A program made the position numbers and the translations under genes. Positions 1 to 6,436 of a stretch of 12,211 bases of DNA are shown here, in pieces. Within the stretch, counting starts at the first letter, position 1. Each line of letters opens with the position of its first letter. The stretch covers positions 1-12,211 of the forward strand of contig DAHXOQ010000058.1 of the NCBI GenBank assembly GCA_027364815.1, given 5' to 3'. Source of the stretch: Acidobacteriaceae bacterium (lineage in GTDB: Bacteria; Acidobacteriota; Terriglobia; Terriglobales; Acidobacteriaceae). Below the pieces are notes generated by a model. The model was not told where the DNA came from. It ran no database searches and worked only from the letters and a program-made list of their open reading frames with translations.

Positions 1-1
1 A

Positions 2-664
2 GGCTACATCGCGTGCGAGCAATCCAGCCGAAACTGGGGTTGGTGCCGGCAGGCGGGCCGCGATGAACGCGAAATGGCGCTCATCGTGCAGAGGCTGCAG
101 CTGGGGCGCAGCATGAACCGGCTGACGGAAGATCTGCTGACGCTGGCAACGGTGGAGAGCCCGAATTACAAGGTGCATCCGAGAGCTGTGAAGGCGAGTT
201 CGCTGCTCAAGGATGCGGTTGAATCGCTCAGCGGCGTGGTTGAAGATGCGGATTTGACTCTGGAGGTGACAGGCGCGCCGGAAGAATTGGTGTTGGCCGA
301 TCCGGATGCAATCATCCAGGTCTTTGGAAATTTGATTCAGAATGCAGTGAAATATGCGGCGCACGGGAGGCGGATTCGGATTGGGGCTGTGCGTGGTGAT
401 GGTGTGGTGGAGTTCCGCGTGCAGGATTTTGGTCCGGGTATCGCATCGGATCATGTTGACCGCATCTTTGAGCGCTTCTATCGTGTGGATAAGGCGCGCT
501 CCCGGGAATCGGGCGGAACCGGGCTGGGATTGGCGATTTGCTGGAATATTGTGCAGGCTCACCGGGGCCGGATTTTTGCTCAGAGTGAGCTTGGTGCGGG
601 GACAACATTTTGTTTCACTTTGCCGCTTGAGATACCCGAAGAGCCGGATCAAGGGATGCCATAA
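2..664 (+). CDS. phoR: PhoR-like sensor histidine kinase, C-terminal part (5' end outside window)
   Basis: This is the last ~220 residues of a two-component sensor kinase; the frame is open to the window edge, so sensor region and phospho-acceptor histidine are not visible. The visible part starts near the end of the dimerisation helices (MNRLTEDLLTLATVES) and continues into a complete HATPase_c domain. The N box is GNLIQNAVKYA, the G1 box DFGPGIA, the F box ERFYRVDKARSR and the G2 box GTGLGLAI. The domain would bind ATP and phosphorylate its own histidine, then a response regulator. The pst-phoU genes follow, so a PhoR role in phosphate-starvation signalling is inferred from context and from the PhoR-like FYRVDKARSR segment; kinase identity itself is secure. 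The first ~24 visible residues are Trp/Cys-rich and unlike the usual helix. The kinase ends 114 bases before pstS. Confidence 0.85.
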   Translation, partial: GYIACEQSSRNWGWCRQAGRDEREMALIVQRLQLGRSMNRLTEDLLTLATVESPNYKVHPRAVKASSLLKDAVESLSGVVEDADLTLEVTGAPEELVLADPDAIIQVFGNLIQNAVKYAAHGRRIRIGAVRGDGVVEFRVQDFGPGIASDHVDRIFERFYRVDKARSRESGGTGLGLAICWNIVQAHRGRIFAQSELGAGTTFCFTLPLEIPEEPDQGMP

Positions 665-689
665 GCTGGGGAAGCGGCCAGGTACGGGT

Positions 690-722
690 AATTTCTGTTG
701 AGAAATTCAACTGCCGTTAACA
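690..722 (+). promoter_or_regulatory. Candidate pstS operator: overlapping dyads and TTCAAC/TTAACA repeats
   Basis: The gap between the kinase gene and pstS contains AATTTC (690-695) and its inverted copy GAAATT (702-707). An overlapping dyad is GTTGA (697-701) with TCAAC (707-711). The hexamers TTCAAC (706-711) and TTAACA (717-722) start 11 bases apart, the spacing of direct repeats bound by PhoB/PhoP-family regulators. Position just upstream of pstS fits a phosphate-regulated promoter. Matches to any consensus are weak and no convincing -10 was found, so this is only a candidate. Confidence 0.3.
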
Positions 723-767
723 TGAGCGCGGGATGATGGTAGAGGTAGAAGTAAATTTTGCAGTTAT

Positions 768-771
768 GGAG
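768..771 (+). promoter_or_regulatory. Ribosome binding site that decides the pstS start
   Basis: GGAG lies 7 bases before the GTG at 779. It supports that codon over the in-frame TTG at 758, which lies upstream of this site. Confidence 0.65.
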
Positions 772-778
772 TTTGACA

Positions 779-1780
779 GTGAAAAAAGCAGGATTGCTGA
801 TTCTAGTTTTGATGATTTTCGTTGGCACGGTACAAGCGCAAAAGATCACCGGCGCCGGCGCAACCTTTCCTTATCCCATGTACTCGAAGTGGTTCAGCGA
901 GTACAGCGCGGCGCACCCCGGAGTTGAAATCAATTACCAGTCGATTGGTTCTGGCGGCGGCATTCGCCAGGTGACGGCTGGCACAGTGGACTTTGGAGCA
1001 TCTGACGGGCCAATGACAGATGAGCAGATTGCCCAGTCCAAGATTAAATTGATTCACATTCCGACAGTGATGGGCGCTGATGTCCCAGCGTACAACATAC
1101 CCGGTGTACAAGATGTGAAATTCAGCCCTGATGTATTGGCAGACATTTTTTTGGGAAAAATTACTAACTGGAATGATCCACGCATCGCGAAGGACAACGC
1201 AGGAGTTCACTTTCCTGACCAGAAAATCATTGTTATTCATCGTTCTGATGGCAGCGGGACGACCTATATCTGGACTGATTATCTGAGCAAAGTGAGCAAG
1301 GAATGGGCCAACGGCCCGGGCAAGGGGACTGCAGTCAGTTGGCCAACAGGCATCGGCGGCAAGGGCAACGAAGGTGTTGCAGGATTGGTTCGCCTGACCC
1401 CTGGAGCGCTTGGTTATATTGAGCTCATCTATGCTCTGCAGAACAAAATCTCCTATGGTTCGGTGAAGAATCCAGCCGGCAATTTTTTGCTCGCGACTAC
1501 GGATGGTGTTACCGAAGCAGCGGCCAGCGTGAAGCAGATGCCGGATGATTTCCGCGTATCCATTACCAACGCACCCGGAGCCAAAGCGTATCCGATTTCG
1601 AGCTTTACTTGGCTGCTTGTACCGGTAAAGAGCCAGGATCCAGCTAAGGGAAAAGTCATCAAGGACATGCTGAGCTGGATTATCAAATCAGGCGAAAGCG
1701 AGGCAACATCGCTTTCCTATGCGCCACTGCCGGCGAATGTGGCAGAAAAGGTGCTTAAGGCTGTTTACGCTCTGCAATAG
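779..1780 (+). CDS. pstS: Phosphate ABC transporter substrate-binding protein PstS
   Basis: This is the periplasmic phosphate receptor of the PstSCAB importer, 333 residues from the GTG start. That start gives a classic Sec signal peptide: MKKAG, a hydrophobic core (residues 5-17), and a cleavage site after VQA at residue 20. No lipobox cysteine is present, so it is probably a soluble periplasmic protein. Family motifs are GAGATFP (25-31), GSGGG (57-61), DFGASD (71-76) and HRSDGSGTT (154-162). These are the loops that hydrogen-bond phosphate in PstS. The gene follows the kinase and precedes pstCAB-phoU. A strong terminator follows immediately, so more pstS than permease message is expected. 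Product assignment is near certain. Confidence 0.97.
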   Translation: MKKAGLLILVLMIFVGTVQAQKITGAGATFPYPMYSKWFSEYSAAHPGVEINYQSIGSGGGIRQVTAGTVDFGASDGPMTDEQIAQSKIKLIHIPTVMGADVPAYNIPGVQDVKFSPDVLADIFLGKITNWNDPRIAKDNAGVHFPDQKIIVIHRSDGSGTTYIWTDYLSKVSKEWANGPGKGTAVSWPTGIGGKGNEGVAGLVRLTPGALGYIELIYALQNKISYGSVKNPAGNFLLATTDGVTEAAASVKQMPDDFRVSITNAPGAKAYPISSFTWLLVPVKSQDPAKGKVIKDMLSWIIKSGESEATSLSYAPLPANVAEKVLKAVYALQ

Positions 1781-1804
1781 GCCATGGAATCAATAAGTTA
1801 GGAC

Positions 1805-1842
1805 TGGAGGCCAGTGCAATCAGTACTGGCCTTCATTTTTTT
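1805..1842 (+). terminator. Intrinsic terminator between pstS and pstC
   Basis: Perfect arms AGGCCAGT (1808-1815) and ACTGGCCT (1825-1832) enclose a 9-base loop. The stem extends outward through one G-T wobble to 11 pairs (1805-1815 with 1825-1835). Seven T residues (1836-1842) follow directly. Its place inside the operon suggests partial termination that raises pstS relative to pstCAB-phoU. Confidence 0.85.
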
Positions 1843-1902
1843 GGGACAGTTGAGCACCGTTTTTCACCGCCAAGCCATTGTTTTCATTTGAATCCGCCGA
1901 AT

Positions 1903-1920
1903 TTGTAACATTCCTTTCAC
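1903..1920 (+). promoter_or_regulatory. Pho-box-like sequence upstream of pstC
   Basis: TTGTAAC (1903-1909), a 4-base spacer and CTTTCAC (1914-1920) reproduce the 7+4+7 layout of the E. coli PhoB box. The right half matches CTGTCAC at 6 of 7 positions, the left half matches CTGTCAT at 4 of 7. It lies between the terminator and the pstC start, where a second promoter would be useful. No clear -10 was found, and the PhoB specificity of this organism is unknown. Confidence 0.35.
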
Positions 1921-1941
1921 AATTCACCGATAGCCTAATTC

Positions 1942-1947
1942 AGGTGG
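1942..1947 (+). promoter_or_regulatory. Ribosome binding site that decides the pstC start
   Basis: AGGTGG ends 8 bases before the GTG at 1956. The in-frame TTG at 1878 has no comparable site. Confidence 0.6.
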
Positions 1948-1955
1948 ACTCCTCT

Positions 1956-3017
1956 GTGACAGAGACTCGTATCCCTAAAACCCAAGTAGAGTTTCAAGCT
2001 GGCCCAGAGAGTGAGAATGGCGCAGGCTCTGAAGCAACTGCTGCGAACGTGCCTCCAGCGATCTCCGAGGTACGCAGGTTTTTGCTCTCGCGCGGAAATT
2101 CTTCGCTCGCAGATGGCGGATTTCGTTGGCTGATGGTTATCTGCGCCTTGAGCATCTTTGCCATTGTTGTTCTGATCGGCACTGTACTTGTACGCAGTTC
2201 GGAATTGACTCGAGCAAAATTTGGTTTCAAATTCTTTTTCGACCAGATGTGGGATCCGGTCAACGGTAACTTTGGTGCACTGCCTTTTATCTACGGAACC
2301 TTGGTCACATCGCTGCTGGCTTTGCTGATTGCCGTGCCGTTGGCTCTGGGTTTAGCCATCTTCCTCACTGAGATGAGCCCGAAGTTTCTGCGTGGCCCAC
2401 TTGCTTTCATCACCGAACTTCTGGCTGCAATCCCGAGTATTATTTATGGATTATGGGCAGTATTCGTACTGGTTCCGTTGATGCGCGATCATGTCAACCC
2501 TATCCTGATTCGTTTCTTCGGCTGGACGACACTTTTTAGCGGAGATAATCTCGGGCTTGGCTTTTTGACATCAGGAGTTATTCTCGCTGTGATGATTTTG
2601 CCCATTATCTCTTCACTGACGCGCGAAGTGATGACGGCCGTGCCGCACTCTCAACGTGAGGCGGTTCTCGCCCTCGGCGCGACGCGATGGGAGATGATAC
2701 GCGTCGGAGTTTTGCGCAATGCGCGGATTGGCATTGTAGGCTCCATCATTCTCGGCCTCGGCCGCGCCTTTGGAGAGACGATGGCCGTGACGATGGTCAT
2801 CGGCAACACGCCGGAGATTCATAAATCGCTGCTTGCTACAGGAAACACCATGGCCTCGGTCATTGCCAATGAATTCAGCGAAGCGGCTGACGATCTGCAC
2901 CTGAGCGCTCTGATTGAGATTGGACTTGCCCTCTTCATTGTGACCATTATCATCAACGCAATTGCCCGCTTACTGGTTTGGGCAGTCACCAGCGGCGCAC
3001 CAGCACGCGTGAACTAA
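1956..3017 (+). CDS. pstC: Phosphate ABC transporter permease PstC
   Basis: This is one of the two inner-membrane permease subunits that form the phosphate channel, 353 residues from GTG 1956. About 55 polar residues (Glu/Ala/Ser-rich, probably cytoplasmic) precede the first membrane helix (about 57-79, WLMVICALSIFAIVVLIGTV). A BPD_transp_1 domain follows, from GTLVTSLLALLIAVPLALGLAIFL through the EAA loop (EAVLALGATRWEMIRVG, from residue 235) to the last helix near LALFIVTIIINAIA. The EAA loop contacts PstB. The product LGRAFGETMAVTMVIGN is typical of PstC and separates it from PstA. It follows a terminator and a candidate Pho box, and ends 9 bases before pstA. A longer form starting at TTG 1878 is possible but lacks a ribosome binding site. 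Confidence 0.95.
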   Translation: MTETRIPKTQVEFQAGPESENGAGSEATAANVPPAISEVRRFLLSRGNSSLADGGFRWLMVICALSIFAIVVLIGTVLVRSSELTRAKFGFKFFFDQMWDPVNGNFGALPFIYGTLVTSLLALLIAVPLALGLAIFLTEMSPKFLRGPLAFITELLAAIPSIIYGLWAVFVLVPLMRDHVNPILIRFFGWTTLFSGDNLGLGFLTSGVILAVMILPIISSLTREVMTAVPHSQREAVLALGATRWEMIRVGVLRNARIGIVGSIILGLGRAFGETMAVTMVIGNTPEIHKSLLATGNTMASVIANEFSEAADDLHLSALIEIGLALFIVTIIINAIARLLVWAVTSGAPARVN

Positions 3018-3026
3018 GGGAAGCCT

Positions 3027-3899
3027 ATGAGAATCGATCAACAATTCAGCTTCCGCACACGATGGCGCGCATGGAGTGACACGATGGCGAGCGGACTTGC
3101 GATCCTCGCCACAATTTTGGTCATTCTGCCCCTGGTCGCAATCTTTGTTTATCTGATTTACATGGGTGCCAGTTCGCTCAACCTGGCTTTTTTCACGCAG
3201 ATTCCTAAACCGGTGGGTGTCTCCGGTGGCGGCATGGCCAACGCCATTGTCGGCTCAGCTATCATTCTCGCGCTAAGCAGCATTCTGGGTGTGCCGATCG
3301 GCATCAGCGGCGGAATTTTTCTGGCGGAGTTTGGGCGAGGAACGAAGCTCGCGAATGCGATCCGGTTTACAGCAGATGTTCTGAACGGTGTCCCTTCAAT
3401 CGTGATGGGCATTGCAGTGTACGCATTGGTAGTAAAACCGCAGGGACACTTCTCGGCGTTTGCCGGAGGCGTGGCGCTGGGAATCATGATGATCCCGACG
3501 ATCACGCGAACGACGGAAGAGATGTTGCTGATGGTGCCACATGCGATTCGCGAGGCGGCGCTGGGGCTTGGCGTGCCGAATTGGCGCTCGGTGCTGTCGA
3601 TTACACTTAAGACCGCATCCCCGGGAATTATTACCGGCTGCATGCTGGCTTTTGCGCGCGTGGCGGGTGAGACGGCACCGCTGATTTTTACGGTGCTGGG
3701 CAATTCGTTCTGGAGCACGAACATCAACCAGCCGATTGCCGCACTGCCTTTGCAAATTTATGTTTTTGCGATTTCGCCGTATGATGACTGGCACAGGCTG
3801 GCATGGGCGGGCGCACTGGTTCTAATTATTTTGATTGTTCTTGCCGTTTCGCTGGTGCGTTATGTGACCAGTCGCGGCGTCATGAAGGGGGCAAGTTAA
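3027..3899 (+). CDS. pstA: Phosphate ABC transporter permease PstA
   Basis: This is the second permease subunit of the phosphate importer, 290 residues, paired with PstC in the inner membrane. ATG 3027 follows AAGG (3016-3019) at 7 bases. A short basic N-terminus precedes the first membrane helix (about 22-46). A large periplasmic loop begins at SSLNLAFF, and the transport domain starts near GGGMANAIVGSAIILALS. The EAA loop is EAALGLGVPNWRSVL, starting at residue 176. The segment FARVAGETAPLIFTVLGN (about 209-226) is characteristic of PstA. The last helix is around 261-279 with a basic cytoplasmic tail. Its stop codon is directly followed by the pstB start codon, so the two are probably translationally coupled. 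Confidence 0.96.
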   Translation: MRIDQQFSFRTRWRAWSDTMASGLAILATILVILPLVAIFVYLIYMGASSLNLAFFTQIPKPVGVSGGGMANAIVGSAIILALSSILGVPIGISGGIFLAEFGRGTKLANAIRFTADVLNGVPSIVMGIAVYALVVKPQGHFSAFAGGVALGIMMIPTITRTTEEMLLMVPHAIREAALGLGVPNWRSVLSITLKTASPGIITGCMLAFARVAGETAPLIFTVLGNSFWSTNINQPIAALPLQIYVFAISPYDDWHRLAWAGALVLIILIVLAVSLVRYVTSRGVMKGAS

Positions 3900-4658
3900 G
3901 TGGGCGTTGGCATTGAAGTCACGAATCTGAATGCCTGGTACGGCGCGACGCATACGCTTCAGGACATCAACCTGAACATCCCGCCCAATCAGGCGACCGC
4001 GCTCATTGGCCCCTCGGGCTGCGGCAAGAGTACATTTGTGCGGTGCATCAATCGCATGCACGAGACGAATCCGATTGCGCGTGTGACAGGTACAGTGCGC
4101 ATCGGCGATTTGGACATTTATGAGGACGCAAAACCGGTAGAGATTCGACGTCGCGTAGGAATGGTTTTTCAGCGGCCCAACCCATTTCCGACGATGAGCA
4201 TTTATGACAATGTGGCTTCAGGATTGAAGTTGAATGGGTACAGCAATCGTCGCGCACTGGATGAGATTGTGGAGAAGTCGCTGCGCAACTCGGCGCTTTG
4301 GGAGGAAGTGAAGGACGAACTCAAGAAGAAATCCGGAGCGAGTCTTTCAGGTGGTCAGCAGCAGCGACTTTGCATTGCGCGCGCACTGGCAGTTGATCCT
4401 GAGGTGCTGTTGATGGACGAGCCGGCTTCGGCACTCGATCCCGTTTCAACATCGAAGATTGAGGATCTGATTTTTGAACTCAAAAGCCAGTACACAATCG
4501 TGATTGTGACGCATAATATGCAGCAAGCGGCACGTGTCGCGGAGAAGACCGGGTTTTTCCTGAACGGTCGCATGGTTGAGTTTGATTCGACGCACAAGAT
4601 TTTCACCAACCCCAGTGACAAGCGCACAGAAGATTACATCACGGGCAGGTTCGGATGA
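3900..4658 (+). CDS. pstB: Phosphate ABC transporter ATP-binding protein PstB
   Basis: This is the cytoplasmic ATPase that powers PstCA, 252 residues, the usual PstB length. Visible motifs are the Walker A GPSGCGKST (37-45), the Q-loop glutamine 91 in MVFQRPNPFP, the ABC signature LSGGQQQR (149-156), Walker B VLLMDEP (169-175) followed by ASALD, and the switch histidine 205 in THNMQQA. FQRPNPFPTMSIYDNV is strongly PstB-like. The GTG start abuts the pstA stop with no gap; the GA-rich run GAAGGGGG near 3884-3891 inside pstA can serve as the ribosome binding site. The gene ends in an ATGA overlap with phoU. No catalytic residue is missing. Confidence 0.98.
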   Translation: MGVGIEVTNLNAWYGATHTLQDINLNIPPNQATALIGPSGCGKSTFVRCINRMHETNPIARVTGTVRIGDLDIYEDAKPVEIRRRVGMVFQRPNPFPTMSIYDNVASGLKLNGYSNRRALDEIVEKSLRNSALWEEVKDELKKKSGASLSGGQQQRLCIARALAVDPEVLLMDEPASALDPVSTSKIEDLIFELKSQYTIVIVTHNMQQAARVAEKTGFFLNGRMVEFDSTHKIFTNPSDKRTEDYITGRFG

Positions 4659-5428
4659 CACGCATACGCTTTCAACGCAGTCTCGATGAATTAAAGGAAC
4701 AGCTTCTGGTGATGGCTGGCCTCGCCGAGCAGGCTATCCAGCGCGCCACTGAAGCTTATCGTGTGCGCGATCTTTCCATCTGCGAATTGGTGATGCGCAG
4801 TGAGGTGGCCATCAATCGGCTGGAACGCGAGATTGATCAGGCGGCGCTTGATCTGCTGGCGATGGAACAGCCGATGGCGATTGATTTGCGATTTATTTTG
4901 AGTGTGATCAAGATCAATGCTGACCTGGAACGCGTGGGCGATGCAGCCAAGAGCATTGTTGACCGCGTGCGCAGCATGGATACGATGCCTGTGATCGATT
5001 TGCCGGTGGATATTCCCAAGATGGCGACGCTCGCTGCTGCTATGGTGCGCAAGAGCTTGCAAGCATTTATTGAGGCTGATGCGGAGATTGCCGAGAGCGT
5101 ATTGACGATGGACGATGCCGTGGATGCAATGAATAAATCAGCGCATCTGGCATTGACCACCGTAATGTCTGAGCAGGGCCACTATGCGCCACAAGCCTTG
5201 AATGCGCTGATGATTTGCCGCAGTCTGGAGCGCGTTGCCGATCACGCGACAAACATAGCCGAGGATGTGATTTTCTGGGTCAAGGGCGATGATGTGCGCC
5301 ACCACAAGAGCCTGGCAAAGAGTGAACTGAAGGCTGCAAAGCTTGCGGCCAAGCTGGCTGCCGAGCAAGGGGATACTTTGCAAAATGAAATCGACAAGCA
5401 GGATCCTGGTGCGCAGAGCAGAGAGTAG
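4655..5428 (+). CDS. phoU: Phosphate signalling regulator PhoU
   Basis: PhoU is a cytoplasmic, all-helical protein that links the Pst transporter to the PhoR kinase and keeps Pho signalling off when phosphate is plentiful. The 257-residue product shows the two PhoU repeats. Each carries the metal-associated motif of the family: NADLERVGDAAKSI (89-101, with D90, E92, D96) and RSLERVADHATNIAEDV (189-205, with E192, D196). The ATG overlaps the pstB stop (ATGA), which predicts translational coupling. Residues from about 211 form a Lys/Ala/Glu-rich tail beyond the second repeat, making it somewhat longer than E. coli PhoU (241). It is the last gene of the pst operon, ending at a bidirectional terminator. 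Confidence 0.96.
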   Translation: MTRIRFQRSLDELKEQLLVMAGLAEQAIQRATEAYRVRDLSICELVMRSEVAINRLEREIDQAALDLLAMEQPMAIDLRFILSVIKINADLERVGDAAKSIVDRVRSMDTMPVIDLPVDIPKMATLAAAMVRKSLQAFIEADAEIAESVLTMDDAVDAMNKSAHLALTTVMSEQGHYAPQALNALMICRSLERVADHATNIAEDVIFWVKGDDVRHHKSLAKSELKAAKLAAKLAAEQGDTLQNEIDKQDPGAQSRE

Positions 5429-5449
5429 TCGGGCGGAAATTTCAAACAG

Positions 5450-5491
5450 AAAAAGCCGGCTGAAGCAGTAATGCTTCAGCCGGTTTTCTTT
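5450..5491. terminator. Bidirectional terminator between phoU and the HAD phosphatase gene
   Basis: A perfect 12-bp stem, CCGGCTGAAGCA (5456-5467) with TGCTTCAGCCGG (5472-5483), is closed by a GTAA (GNRA-type) tetraloop. It is flanked by AAAAAG on the left and TTTTCTTTT on the right, so it carries a U tract on either strand and can end both convergent transcripts. Confidence 0.93.
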
Positions 5492-5503
5492 TGTGCTTCG
5501 AAA

Positions 5504-6250
5504 TTATTCACCGGCTACTGCGGCTGCAACGCCTTCAGCTGATGCAGGACGAAAATATCCCCAACCGTTTTTTTGAGCAGCTTCGAGCAAGGCCGGCGAT
5601 GGGTTGATGGGGAATGGATTTTTCGCAATCGCGAGCATGGCGAGATCGTGAATTGAATTTCCAAAGACTGCATCGGGAGCTGGCAGACCAATACGACGCA
5701 GCGATTCGGCTTTGCCTTCGTCGGTTGGAACGTCGACAATCTCGCTGGTCAGAATTCCGTTCGCGACCTTGACTTCAGCGGCGAGGATGCGCTCCTCAGG
5801 AATGTCATAGCGGCGCACGCCTTCAGCGATCACCCACTTGTTGGTCGAACTGACGGCCCACAGCTCCACATTGTGCTTACGCAGTTTAGCGATCAAAGAG
5901 TCAAGTTCGGGGAAAATATTCTTCACGACGAACTCGCGGACGTATCGCGCGGCGGCGGCGCAAATTTCATCTTCGTGAAGGCCGGAATACATTTGAGTCA
6001 TCTCGCCACAGATGACGAGCTCGCTGACAGTGCCAGCCTGGTAGGCGCGATGGCGTGTGTCAATCCAGTCGCTGACTTCGCGCGAGACAAGTCCCTGTTC
6101 GATGGACCAGACCATGAAGCCGTAGCCGGCGTCACCGCTCCAGAGTGTTCCATCACAATCAAAGACCGCAACCCTGGGGTTGATCGAAAGCACGCGCTCT
6201 TCCAGTTCATCAGCGGACCACTTGGGGGAATCAACAACCATCATTGACAA
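5504..6250 (-). CDS. HAD-IB family phosphatase, SerB-like
   Basis: This is a predicted cytoplasmic Mg-dependent phosphomonoesterase, 248 residues, with the four HAD motifs in order. Motif I is FDCDGTLW (nucleophile D31, acid D33). Motif II is S134 in WAVSSTN. Motif III is K180 in TDEGKAES. Motif IV is FGNSIHD (196-202, D202). The GNSxxD form and the helical cap between motifs I and II (about 40-110) place it in the HAD-IB group with phosphoserine phosphatases. Substrate cannot be read from sequence; serB is not asserted. It converges on phoU, so involvement in phosphate metabolism is possible but unproven. Start choice: AGGA lies about 7 bases before TTG 6250 and about 13 before ATG 6244; both are in frame and the difference is two residues. 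Confidence 0.88.
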   Translation of the reverse strand: MSMMVVDSPKWSADELEERVLSINPRVAVFDCDGTLWSGDAGYGFMVWSIEQGLVSREVSDWIDTRHRAYQAGTVSELVICGEMTQMYSGLHEDEICAAAARYVREFVVKNIFPELDSLIAKLRKHNVELWAVSSTNKWVIAEGVRRYDIPEERILAAEVKVANGILTSEIVDVPTDEGKAESLRRIGLPAPDAVFGNSIHDLAMLAIAKNPFPINPSPALLEAAQKNGWGYFRPASAEGVAAAVAGE

Positions 6251-6297
6251 TACATTTCCTCAGGATTGAAAAATATTCCTTACTCTTTCTATTTTCG

Positions 6298-6307
6298 TTC
6301 ATATGAA
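6298..6307. promoter_or_regulatory. Perfect 10-bp palindrome in the divergent HAD/xerD intergenic region
   Basis: TTCATATGAA is self-complementary. It lies near the middle of the divergent intergenic region, where a shared operator could act. It does not extend symmetrically, and no consensus promoter was found beside it, so its function is unproven. Confidence 0.2.
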
Positions 6308-6358
6308 GCGGAATTGCACGTTTTTAGATGATTAAGCTTTGATGAAGAGGGGATGTCG

Positions 6359-6433
6359 ATGTTGATTCCTGTACAGAATGGTTCGGGAGTTTTGATGTTC
6401 ACTGCACGCGTATCGATGCGCAGAGATAATTGA
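6359..6433 (+). CDS. Possible 24-residue leader peptide upstream of xerD
   Basis: This is a short ATG-TGA frame encoding 24 residues, beginning MLIPVQNGSG and ending SMRRDN. GAGGGG (6347-6352) sits exactly 6 bases before the ATG, the best-looking ribosome binding site in this intergenic region. The stop lies 3 bases before the xerD ATG, and xerD itself has no clear Shine-Dalgarno. That arrangement suggests translation of xerD may be coupled to this frame by re-initiation. The frame is the same as xerD, so an alternative is an N-terminal extension broken by the TGA at 6431. The peptide has no hydrophobic segment and is not recognised. Seen: frame and site. Inferred: translation and coupling. 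Confidence 0.35.
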   Translation: MLIPVQNGSGVLMFTARVSMRRDN

Positions 6434-6436
6434 ATC

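Noticed and set aside
758..778. TTG start for pstS at 758
   Set aside because: GTG 779 has GGAG at 7 bases and gives a typical MKK signal peptide. The upstream start would put extra residues in front of it and has no ribosome binding site.
1878..1955. TTG start for pstC at 1878
   Set aside because: The extra 26 residues have no family support, and GTG 1956 has AGGTGG at good spacing. The stretch also holds the candidate Pho box.
3158..3727. 189-codon open frame on the minus strand opposite pstA
   Set aside because: It is a mirror of the pstA coding sequence with no ribosome binding site logic or family motif.
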